64,000 nucleotides of DNA, taken from positions 283,327 to 347,326 of the forward strand of contig NZ_MU078696.1 in assembly GCF_014078525.1 (NCBI RefSeq), written 5' to 3'. Shown here piece by piece: positions 52,298 to 59,762 of the stretch (positions are counted from its first letter, which is position 1; each line of letters starts with the position of its first letter). Made by a program: the position numbers and the translations under genes. The stretch is from Nitrosopumilus sp. b3 (GTDB lineage: Archaea; Thermoproteota; Nitrososphaeria; Nitrososphaerales; Nitrosopumilaceae). The notes under the pieces are model-generated. The model was not told the origin of the DNA. It searched no databases and was given only the letters and a program-made list of their open reading frames with translations.

Positions 52298-53674
52298 ATG
52301 AATCTTAATTCCAAATTAGTACTCATTACAATTATTCCTGTACTGATTGCTACATCCTTGACTTCGATTATTATTGCAGAGTTTACAACTAGGGATTTAT
52401 TCGATTCATCAATTTCAAAAATTAAAGCATTATGTGATCTAACTGAAAGTGAAATGAGAAATCCAATGAATAACTTGGATGTTGATGCATTAAATGAACT
52501 CATTGATAATCTGGAGAAAGAAAAAAATGTTCTCCAGGTTCTTGTTTTGTTTCCTGACGGGCGTTTATTTACTGATGGGAGTGATGCTGACTATAATTTT
52601 GGCAGAGTGCTTGAGGATGAATTCATTCAAACCTCAATTTTAGAAGACAAAGAGATGATGTTGGTGGAAGATGATGTAATTCATGCCTCAAAACCAATAA
52701 CGCTGACTGAAAAAATTGGCATTCTAGTCATAGAGTATTCTACCAAAGAAATCAATTCTACAATACAAAATTCAATCATAAGCATTACTGTAACTGCGTT
52801 AATCATTTTGGGAATTTCTGGAGTTGTAGCATTTCAATTGGGTAGATCTATCAGTGGACCGATTTTAAAACTTAAAGAAAATATATTCCGAATTTCTGAT
52901 GGAAATTTAGAAAATCCTCAAGTCTTTTCAAATATTTCTGAAATTGATCAACTGTCTAAACAAATCTTTGAGATGGGTGAAAAATTAGAAAAGTATCAAA
53001 AAGAGATGATCAAAACTGAAAGATTAGCCGCAATTGGTGAATTGTCTTCAAGAATTACCCATGATTTGAGAAATCCATTGAATTCATTAAAAATGGCAAT
53101 TGACATCTTGAAAACAAAAAAACCTGAGATGATTAAAGAAAACCAAGAATATTTTGATATGATGCAATATGCAGTCCTGAGAATGAATCATCAAATTGAC
53201 GAGGTCCTTGGGTTTATCAAAAAAAGTCCTCCTAAAAGAGCGAATGTAAAATTTTCTGAAATCATCTCAAAATCATTAGAATCATTTCAATTTCCAAAAA
53301 ACATCAAAATTTCAGTGTCTGAAAATGATGGGATGATTTGGTGCGATAAAAATCAAATTCAAAATGTAATTGTGAATTTAATTTCAAATTCCATTCATGC
53401 TATTGGGAAAAAAGATGGAAAAATAATTATAAATTTCCAAAAGGAAAAAAAGTTTGATAAAATAACTGTAGAGGATAATGGTGATGGAATTCCAGCTGAT
53501 TCTTTGGATGCAATATTTGAACCGCTATTCACTACCAAACAAACTGGAACTGGATTGGGGTTGGTTAGCTGCAAGAATACTGTAGAGGCACATAAGGGTG
53601 AAATTTATGTTAAAAATTTACCAACAGGAGGAGTAATCTTTACTATTTTACTTCCAAAAGCAGACGTTGAGTAG
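52298..53674 (+). CDS. Membrane sensor histidine kinase with HAMP
   Basis: 458 residues. Membrane helix at 8-28, an extracellular domain of about 130 residues, second helix near 160-180, HAMP with I-S-G-P-I-L-K-L, dimerisation domain T-H-D-L-R-N-P (His near 255), and ATPase (L-I-S-N-S-I-H-A-I, G-D-G-I-P, G-T-G-L-G-L). Works with the PhnD-like protein before it and probably the receiver at 50940. Confidence 0.94.
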   Translation: MNLNSKLVLITIIPVLIATSLTSIIIAEFTTRDLFDSSISKIKALCDLTESEMRNPMNNLDVDALNELIDNLEKEKNVLQVLVLFPDGRLFTDGSDADYNFGRVLEDEFIQTSILEDKEMMLVEDDVIHASKPITLTEKIGILVIEYSTKEINSTIQNSIISITVTALIILGISGVVAFQLGRSISGPILKLKENIFRISDGNLENPQVFSNISEIDQLSKQIFEMGEKLEKYQKEMIKTERLAAIGELSSRITHDLRNPLNSLKMAIDILKTKKPEMIKENQEYFDMMQYAVLRMNHQIDEVLGFIKKSPPKRANVKFSEIISKSLESFQFPKNIKISVSENDGMIWCDKNQIQNVIVNLISNSIHAIGKKDGKIIINFQKEKKFDKITVEDNGDGIPADSLDAIFEPLFTTKQTGTGLGLVSCKNTVEAHKGEIYVKNLPTGGVIFTILLPKADVE

Positions 53675-53720
53675 TTTTTTTCAATAATTATTATTTGAAA
53701 TTTTGTTTGTCTTTTGAGAA

Positions 53721-53903
53721 TTAAACTACAGCTGCATTTTGAATACTATAGTTTGTTCTTTGAATGCTGCACTCTGTGTGAATTTGTTCATCAGTTGTAA
53801 AGCCACATCTGTGACAGAAAAACTGATTTACTTTTCTGCAAACATCACACTTTTTGTTTTTTTCTAATTCGATTCCACATTTTCTACATGAATCAATTCT
53901 CAT
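53721..53903 (-). CDS. Mini zinc protein, CxxCG family, copy 3 of 3
   Basis: 60 residues: C-R-K-C-G-I, C-D-V-C, C-H-R-C-G-F, T-D-E-Q-I-H-x-E-C. The plan matches 20494 and 48928. Convergent with the sensor kinase. Confidence 0.68.
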   Translation of the reverse strand: MRIDSCRKCGIELEKNKKCDVCRKVNQFFCHRCGFTTDEQIHTECSIQRTNYSIQNAAVV

Positions 53904-53990
53904 AGTAACATGTAGGTAGTTTTTTAATTTAAAGTCTATGAAAATTAGATATGACTAATTAGATTCAGCTAATATTCCCATTCTATAGAA

Positions 53991-54080
53991 CTAGAATGAA
54001 AACAAACCTGAATAGAAAAGTAATTCAAATGCTGTTAATCCTACTATTCCTAAGATAATGTAAATAATTTTTTTATTCAT
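53991..54080 (-). CDS. Single-span membrane micropeptide
   Basis: 29 residues, almost entirely one membrane helix (I-I-Y-I-I-L-G-I-V-G-L-T-A). A TATA-like TTTTAAGTATT lies about 27 bases before the ATG, which argues for a real leaderless gene. Confidence 0.45.
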   Translation of the reverse strand: MNKKIIYIILGIVGLTAFELLFYSGLFSF

Positions 54081-54140
54081 ACAAACTATTCCATTCTTTC
54101 AATACTTAAAAATTACAAATAAAATATAACTTTTAGAAAA

Positions 54141-54386
54141 TTACCTGCGTGACATTTTACGTCCAAGAAATACAAAAATCCAACCAATTCCTATTAGTAC
54201 TGTTCCAAATAGAATGTTCCATTCGTAATATTTTACGTACTCTTCTTCAAACCTAGAATCGTCTAGGAATTGCTCTTGTGGAATATCCGTTAGATATAGT
54301 GCCCAAAATGAAAACACAACAAACAACGTCCCTAATGCAAAAAATGCTACCATGATGTATTTTGGAGCTCCTCGGATCATACACAT
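54141..54386 (-). CDS. Two-span membrane protein
   Basis: 81 residues with two hydrophobic helices (about 10-32 and 55-75) joined by an acidic outside loop (F-L-D-D-S-R-F-E-E-E). No family recognised. An ATG two codons on is an alternative start. Confidence 0.52.
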   Translation of the reverse strand: MCMIRGAPKYIMVAFFALGTLFVVFSFWALYLTDIPQEQFLDDSRFEEEYVKYYEWNILFGTVLIGIGWIFVFLGRKMSRR

Positions 54387-54480
54387 AATATGAAATCCCC
54401 CTATAAGGATGGTTTACTCAAAATTTAATTTTGATTTTTATCAACTACTGAATATTTTTTTTTCAAAAATAAAAAAAGTA

Positions 54481-54864
54481 TTAGCAGGTTCCAATTGTCT
54501 GCCAAATACCAATTACATTACCTTCAGTGTCTGAAATTCTGGCATACATTCCAAAATCACCTATCTTCATTACAGGCATTACAGTTTTGCCGCCAGCAGA
54601 TTCCACCTTTTTGATGTGGTCCTCAATATCAGGTACATCGATTACTATCATTGGATGTCTCCCTGTTGGATTCTTTGGAAGTAAACCTCCATTGATTGCA
54701 CCTGCCTCATTAGGTTTCATCTTCTCATCACTAGGGGTAGTTATTGCCATGTGATAATCCCTGTCTGCAAATTGCGCTATCTGCCATCCAAACACGTCTT
54801 GATAGAACTTTTGCGCTCTGCCTTGATCATCATATGGAATTTCAAAGTGTGATACTTTGTTCAT
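54481..54864 (-). CDS. VOC-family protein (glyoxalase-like)
   Basis: 127 residues. Two VOC repeats: H-F-E-I-P-Y near 6 with F-Y-Q-D-V-F-G-W, and a second with D-I-E-D-H-I-K-K and N-V-I-G-I-W-Q. It is of the group related to hydroxylase/bleomycin-resistance-like VOC proteins with no fixed substrate. Follows the rpl11 group, in the same direction. Confidence 0.85.
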   Translation of the reverse strand: MNKVSHFEIPYDDQGRAQKFYQDVFGWQIAQFADRDYHMAITTPSDEKMKPNEAGAINGGLLPKNPTGRHPMIVIDVPDIEDHIKKVESAGGKTVMPVMKIGDFGMYARISDTEGNVIGIWQTIGTC

Positions 54865-54907
54865 AGATTCTAAAAACTGTGATTATTGATAATATTTTTT
54901 CCAGAAA

Positions 54908-55387
54908 TTATTGGAATTTTGAATCCCATTTGCCTTCATTGATTTCAGCAGTAATCTCTTTTGGTGTCTTTCCCTCTACTTTGACTCCTAGTGCAAGGCA
55001 TGTTCCAATGATTGTCTTTGCAACTGATTTCAATGATGTGGCATAAGATTTCTCAAGTTTAGTGTTTGCAACTTTGATCACAGAATCAAGTGATACATCT
55101 CCAGCCCATTCAGTGCCAGATGCACCGGAGCCTTTCTGGATTCCGGCCTCTTTCATGATTAGTGCAGCAGCTGAAGGGATGCCAATTTCAATTTCATATT
55201 TTTTTGTCTCAGAATCAACAACTACTGTAACTGGAACTTTCATTCCCTCAAAGTCTTTGGTTTTTTCATTGATTGAATTGATTACTTCCATGATGTTGAC
55301 GCCTAGTGGTCCCAGTGCAGGACCTAATGGTGGACCTGCTGATGCTGCTCCGCCTGTTACAAGTGATGATACTTTTTGTTCTCCCAT
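54908..55387 (-). CDS. rpl11: Ribosomal protein L11
   Basis: 159 residues: G-P-P-L-G-P-A-L-G-P-L-G near 19-30 (N-domain that contacts the GTPase centre) and the RNA-binding C-domain (I-I-G-T-C-L-A-L-G-V near 128-137). Last of the secE-nusG-rpl11 group. Confidence 0.97.
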   Translation of the reverse strand: MGEQKVSSLVTGGAASAGPPLGPALGPLGVNIMEVINSINEKTKDFEGMKVPVTVVVDSETKKYEIEIGIPSAAALIMKEAGIQKGSGASGTEWAGDVSLDSVIKVANTKLEKSYATSLKSVAKTIIGTCLALGVKVEGKTPKEITAEINEGKWDSKFQ

Positions 55388-55422
55388 GTTAAATCAAACT
55401 CTAAATGAAAATTTAATCCTTC

Positions 55423-55881
55423 CTAAGCCTCACTTGAGAGTTTCAGGTAGTTTGCGTCTACTGTTACTGGCAATTGGTATGATGCATCAAGTAAAACTAC
55501 AGTTGCTTCTTCCTTGTCAACATCAATTCTTGTGATTGTTGCCTTCATTCCCTTGAATGGACCTCCTGTAATTTCTACGACATTATCTACTGCTAATTGT
55601 GAAACTGTTGATTTCTTGATTAGGTATCCTTCGATATCTTTGAATTCTAATTCTCCTCTTAATTGACCGCGAATGTGTCTTACACCTTCAACTGCCATGT
55701 ATGCATCACTAGGATTGATTGCCTCGATTACGACATATCCCTTGAGATTGTCAACTAGTAATACTGATTGAATGTTAATTTGATTGGCGTTAGCTTTTGC
55801 TTCTAATAATCTCATGACCACTTTTTCCTGTCCCCCAGTGGTTCTGATTGCAAACAAATGTGATTTTATTTCCTCTGACAA
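55423..55881 (-). CDS. spt5: Transcription factor Spt5/NusG
   Basis: 152 residues: NGN domain (F-A-I-R-T-T-G-G-Q-E near 10) and KOW domain (V-E-I-T-G-G-P-F-K-G-M-K-A near 106). Binds the RNA polymerase clamp with Spt4 for elongation. TTG start, three bases after the secE stop. Confidence 0.95.
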   Translation of the reverse strand: MSEEIKSHLFAIRTTGGQEKVVMRLLEAKANANQINIQSVLLVDNLKGYVVIEAINPSDAYMAVEGVRHIRGQLRGELEFKDIEGYLIKKSTVSQLAVDNVVEITGGPFKGMKATITRIDVDKEEATVVLLDASYQLPVTVDANYLKLSSEA

Positions 55882-55883
55882 TT

Positions 55884-56057
55884 TTACCGTCCAAATGTAA
55901 TTACCGAAAAGACAAACTGTATGGTAAATCCAACTAATCCGACTCCTCCAATTCCCAATAATACGAGTCTAAGGTGCTGCTGGTACTCATCTTTGTCAGG
56001 TTTTTTCGCCATTTTCATGGTATTTGCCATATTCTTCAAAGTCTGCCTAGGGTTCAT
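55884..56057 (-). CDS. secE: Preprotein translocase subunit SecE
   Basis: 57 residues: an amphipathic helix with K-P-D-K-D-E-Y near 19-25, then one membrane helix (L-L-G-I-G-G-V-G-L-V-G-F). That layout and the place directly before spt5 and rpl11 define SecE/Sec61-gamma in archaea. Partner of SecY in the membrane. Confidence 0.9.
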   Translation of the reverse strand: MNPRQTLKNMANTMKMAKKPDKDEYQQHLRLVLLGIGGVGLVGFTIQFVFSVITFGR

Positions 56058-56096
56058 TGGTGGAAATTAATATGGTGTCCTTATATTCCTTATCTC

Positions 56097-56873
56097 ATGG
56101 AACTACTAATTGCGTATCAAGATGACCCAGCTGGTCACAATATGGCAAAATTTCTTTCAAAGAGGATGACCAAAGACGGTGATGTTTTTCGTGGAAAAAA
56201 TTATGACTTGCTAATCATTCCCACCCCTGCAATTTCAGCTGATTGGCTGGAAGAAAAATATGATTATGATGGATTTGTGTTTCTCTCAAAACATGCAGCA
56301 GAGTCCGGACAGCTGGCTTTGACATGTCATAGTACGGGAAATTTCTCAGAGGCAAAGTTTGGAGGAAATGACAGACAAGTTGCAATTCCCCATCCTGATC
56401 TCCAAAAGGCTTATCTTAAAAAATTAAAGAAAAACAAATTAAAGTTTTCAGATTTTCAAATTACCATAGAGGCCACACACCACGGTCCTACTGCATTGAA
56501 AAAACCATCAATCTTCATAGAGATTGGTACAACTGAAAAACAGTGGACTGATGAATCTCTTTGCCATTCTGTTGCATTATTGGTAAATGATGTGATGTCT
56601 AATCCAATTCCTAAAAACCCAGTAGCTATCTGCTTTGGTGGTACCCACTATCCCTCAAAGTTTACAGATGAGCTCCTTGATGGAAAGTATGCACTTGGAA
56701 CTGTCATTCCAAAGCATGCACTTGAGAGTCTTGATTCAGAACTGTTTTCCCATATTTTATCGCAAAACAAAATGGCAACTGCTGCACTATTGGACTGGAA
56801 AGGCTTGGGTTCAGATAAACAAAAAGTACTTGATTTACTTGAATCAACAGATCTTGAGGTAATCAAACTTTGA
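56097..56873 (+). CDS. dtdA: D-aminoacyl-tRNA deacylase (archaeal type)
   Basis: 258 residues from ATG 56097, placed by a TATA (TTAATATG) about 26 bases upstream. Typical DtdA blocks: H-A-A-E-S-G near 64, E-A-T-H-H-G-P near 125 and I-C-F-G-G-T-H-Y near 182. Removes D-amino acids from mis-charged tRNAs. Stop overlaps the start of ogt (TTGA). Confidence 0.92.
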   Translation: MELLIAYQDDPAGHNMAKFLSKRMTKDGDVFRGKNYDLLIIPTPAISADWLEEKYDYDGFVFLSKHAAESGQLALTCHSTGNFSEAKFGGNDRQVAIPHPDLQKAYLKKLKKNKLKFSDFQITIEATHHGPTALKKPSIFIEIGTTEKQWTDESLCHSVALLVNDVMSNPIPKNPVAICFGGTHYPSKFTDELLDGKYALGTVIPKHALESLDSELFSHILSQNKMATAALLDWKGLGSDKQKVLDLLESTDLEVIKL

Positions 56874-57169
56874 ATCTCGAACAAAAGATTTACAAAAAAT
56901 TACTCCAGGTTCCCAAAGGCCAAATCACAACTTATGGTGAGCTGGCAAAAGCAGTTGGACTAAAAAATGGACAGAGAGTTGTTGGAAGAATAATGAACAA
57001 GAACCCATACCCTGTAATTATTCCATGTCATAGAGTTGTAATGTCTACAGGAAAAGTTGGGGGCTATGCATATGGGGAGCACATTAAAACAAAGATGCTA
57101 AGTGATGAAGGTATTGAGATAAAAAATGGTAAAATTATGAATTTAGAAAATACAGTTTATCTGTTCTAG
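56870..57169 (+). CDS. ogt: O6-alkylguanine-DNA alkyltransferase-like protein
   Basis: 99 residues, only the C-terminal DNA-binding domain of the family: T-T-Y-G-E-L-A near 20, R-V-V-G-R-I-M-N-K-N-P, and the active site P-C-H-R-V near 52-56 with Cys kept. Having the acceptor Cys, it is likely active and not merely an ATL (which has Trp). TTG start overlapping dtdA. Converges with rpl19e, overlapping by four bases. Confidence 0.9.
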   Translation: MNLEQKIYKKLLQVPKGQITTYGELAKAVGLKNGQRVVGRIMNKNPYPVIIPCHRVVMSTGKVGGYAYGEHIKTKMLSDEGIEIKNGKIMNLENTVYLF

Positions 57170-57627
57170 TCTTTTCTCTTTTCTCTGATTTCATCCATGA
57201 GCAGTCTGAGGTGTGCTTTATTTCTAACAGTATTACCGCCTACTTTTTTGTAGAGTTCCCAGAATTCCGGATTTGTCAAGTCCTTTCTGTCCTTTGCAAT
57301 CTTTAGTAATCTTCTTAATGAACGAACTTTAGCAACATAAACTTCTTTTTTACCAACTCTTGCACCTTTTCTTCCTTGTTTTGAACCTTGAGTTGTACCT
57401 CTCTTCTTTCTCTGTTCTTTTTTGAATTGTGCTCTTCCTCTAGATGTTCCGACAAATGGTTTTATCTTGATTGTATTTGCAGTGATAAGACTACGGATGT
57501 TTTCTCTAGTAATTGCATCTGCAATGTCATCGAGATGATCAGTATCGAATTTGATTCTGTGAATTCCGACTCCTGTGACTCTAGATGCGAGTCTCTTCTT
57601 TGCGTTAAGATTTACTACCACTTGCAC
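57166..57627 (-). CDS. rpl19e: Ribosomal protein L19e
   Basis: 153 residues, basic and mostly helical: N-L-N-A-K-K-R-L-A-S-R near the start and K-K-R-G-T-T-Q-G-S-K-Q-G-R-K-G-A-R. GTG start; GTG 57621 (two codons on) gives the usual V-V-N-L start and is as likely. Overlaps the end of rpl32e. Confidence 0.95.
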   Translation of the reverse strand: MQVVVNLNAKKRLASRVTGVGIHRIKFDTDHLDDIADAITRENIRSLITANTIKIKPFVGTSRGRAQFKKEQRKKRGTTQGSKQGRKGARVGKKEVYVAKVRSLRRLLKIAKDRKDLTNPEFWELYKKVGGNTVRNKAHLRLLMDEIREKRKD

Positions 57628-58012
57628 TCACTCTCGCATTAAAAATTTTAAATTTATTTTCAATTGCTTTTACGATGATTTCCTTTCTCTTTCTAGTTCC
57701 AACACTGTGTCCGAATCTAACTCCGTCTTTTTTTGGATCTAGTTTTTCCAAGTCTGATAAATTGAATACTAAATTATCTGTATATCCTGATGGGTGCAAT
57801 CCTCTTGCTTCTTTTGGTCCTCCATATCCTACTTTTACAAGTCCTGGACGGCCTCTACTCTTTTGTTTTCTCTGATGATGATCGATACCTTTTGGTTTTC
57901 TCCAGTTAGTCTGTAGTCTAACATAACGCCAGCTTTCTGGTCTTACAAAGTCTGGATTGTGTTCCTTTACTTCCTGTCTCTTTGCAATCTTGTCCTTATT
58001 GATAGGCATCAA
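57605..58012 (-). CDS. rpl32e: Ribosomal protein L32e
   Basis: 135 residues: R-P-E-S-W-R-Y-V-R-L, W-R-K-P-K-G-I-D and V-G-Y-G-G-P-K-E-A-R-G-L-H-P-S-G are the L32e signature. The first of two Met is the start used; the second is equally likely. Operon with rpl19e. Confidence 0.96.
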   Translation of the reverse strand: MMPINKDKIAKRQEVKEHNPDFVRPESWRYVRLQTNWRKPKGIDHHQRKQKSRGRPGLVKVGYGGPKEARGLHPSGYTDNLVFNLSDLEKLDPKKDGVRFGHSVGTRKRKEIIVKAIENKFKIFNARVSASGSKS

Positions 58013-58110
58013 TTTGAGTCTTGAATTTTGGAATAAATACGTTCCTAGACAAAAAGATAATTCCCTATAAGAAAAAGATAATAAGGAAACTTTAGGCGGA
58101 TCGATATCTC

Positions 58111-58262
58111 ATGAACCAGCCTGGGATTGATAAAATTACTTTTGGAGGCCAAATCCTCTGACCCAAGTAGTAGGTAATTCAGTAACTGACAAATTTTCTT
58201 CCCAGCTAAAGGAGTTTGGAATCAATCCATCAAAAGTACATAGAAATCTCAGTGTTGAGGAG
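58111..58262 (+). other. Coding-like 5' part of pckA in a broken frame
   Basis: In the frame of pckA, codons from 58143 on read without a stop and give K-E-F-G-I-N-P-S-K-V-H-R-N-L-S-V-E-E, which resembles the start of PEP carboxykinases. No ATG, GTG or TTG exists in that frame here. A separate ATG at 58111 reads 16 codons to TGA at 58159. One extra T in the TTTT at 58140-58143 would join the two. So either a frameshift, a sequence error, or an upstream small frame with unusual initiation. Confidence 0.5.
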
Positions 58263-59762
58263 ATGGTCTCAATTGCAGTTGAGAGAAAAGAGGGCGTAGT
58301 AAATTCCACAGGCTCCCTTTCAGTCAATACTGGAAAATATACGGGCCGTTCACCTGATGACCGATTTATTGTATTTGATGATAAAACTCATGATACTATT
58401 GATTGGGGCAAAATCAATCATCAGTTCCCAACTGGCAAATTTGAAAAACTCTTAGAGAAAATGAAAAACTTTGTTGATAACAAGGAGCTTTATGTCTTTG
58501 ATGGATTTGTTGGGGCAGACCCTAATACCCGTTTACCAATTAGAGTCATAAATGATCATGTGTGGCAAAGCATGTTCTCAAGGAATCTATTCATCAGACC
58601 AACAAAAGAAGAACTTGAAAATCACGAACCAGAATTTACAATTTTATGTATTAACGACTTTGAAGCAAATCCCGAAATTGATGGAACAAGAACTGATGTC
58701 TTTATCCTAATTGACTTGACTAGAAAAATTGTTTTGATTGGCGGAACAGAGTATGCAGGAGAAATGAAAAAGTCAATGTTTGGTGTGATGAATTACTTGT
58801 TGCCTGACCGCGGTATCTTCCCAATGCATTGCTCTGCAAACATTGGAGAAAAAGGTGACACTGCGTTGTTCTTTGGATTGTCCGGTACTGGAAAGACTAC
58901 TCTCTCGGCAGATCCTAATAGAAGATTAATTGGTGATGATGAACACGGTTGGTCTGATAATGGAACGTTTAACTTTGAAGGTGGATGCTATGCAAAGTGC
59001 ATCAATCTAAGTCAAGAAGCAGAACCTGAAATTTGGAATGCTATCAAGCCCGGTGCAGTTTTAGAAAACGTAGTACTCAAAGACAATGTTCCTGATTATG
59101 ATGATAACACATTAACTGAAAACACCAGAGTTGCATATCCTTTGGACTTTATTCCAGGAGCTGTGATTCCAAGTGTTGGGGGAAATCCCAGAGTTATTGT
59201 ATTTTTGACAGCTGATGCACTGGGTGTTTTACCACCAGTTTCTAGATTGACAAAGGAGGGGGCAATGTTTCATTTCATGTCCGGTTACACAAGCAAGCTT
59301 GCAGGAACTGAGCGAGGTATCAAAGAGCCAAAGTCTGTGTTCTCTGAGTGTTTTGGGGCACCATTCATGCCTAGACCGGCCTCAGTTTACGCCAAATTAT
59401 TGGGTGATAAAATTAATCAGCATAATACCGTAGTTTATCTTGTAAACACTGGATGGTCTGGCGGACCTTATGGTGTTGGAAAAAGAATCAAGATAAAGTA
59501 CAGTCGCGCAATGGTTACTGCTGCACTATCTGGTGCACTTGATATTGTAAAGTATCGTCATGATGATCTGTTTAACTTGGATATTCCAACTGAAGTAGAG
59601 GGAGTTCCATCAGAAATTTTAGATCCAAAAAACACATGGACTGACAAGGATTCTTATGATTTGTCTGCAAAGAAACTAGCCCAGATGTTCACTGAGAATT
59701 TCAAAAAGTTCGATGGTGTCTCACCTGAAATTATTGAGGCAGGTCCAAAAGCTCCACTTTAG
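58263..59762 (+). CDS. pckA: Phosphoenolpyruvate carboxykinase (ATP type)
   Basis: 499 residues from the first in-frame ATG, but the true N-terminus probably lies upstream (see 58111-58262). Seen: T-G-R-S-P-D-D-R-F near 27-35, kinase loop G-L-S-G-T-G-K-T-T near 207-215 and metal/ATP region D-D-E-H-G-W near 227. Interconverts oxaloacetate and PEP with ATP, feeding gluconeogenesis from fixed carbon. Its 3' end overlaps the convergent protease gene by 32 bases. Confidence 0.95.
   Translation: MVSIAVERKEGVVNSTGSLSVNTGKYTGRSPDDRFIVFDDKTHDTIDWGKINHQFPTGKFEKLLEKMKNFVDNKELYVFDGFVGADPNTRLPIRVINDHVWQSMFSRNLFIRPTKEELENHEPEFTILCINDFEANPEIDGTRTDVFILIDLTRKIVLIGGTEYAGEMKKSMFGVMNYLLPDRGIFPMHCSANIGEKGDTALFFGLSGTGKTTLSADPNRRLIGDDEHGWSDNGTFNFEGGCYAKCINLSQEAEPEIWNAIKPGAVLENVVLKDNVPDYDDNTLTENTRVAYPLDFIPGAVIPSVGGNPRVIVFLTADALGVLPPVSRLTKEGAMFHFMSGYTSKLAGTERGIKEPKSVFSECFGAPFMPRPASVYAKLLGDKINQHNTVVYLVNTGWSGGPYGVGKRIKIKYSRAMVTAALSGALDIVKYRHDDLFNLDIPTEVEGVPSEILDPKNTWTDKDSYDLSAKKLAQMFTENFKKFDGVSPEIIEAGPKAPL

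Noticed and set aside
55974..56096. 41-codon extension of dtdA
   Set aside because: It overlaps secE on the other strand; the TATA and the family start favour ATG 56097.
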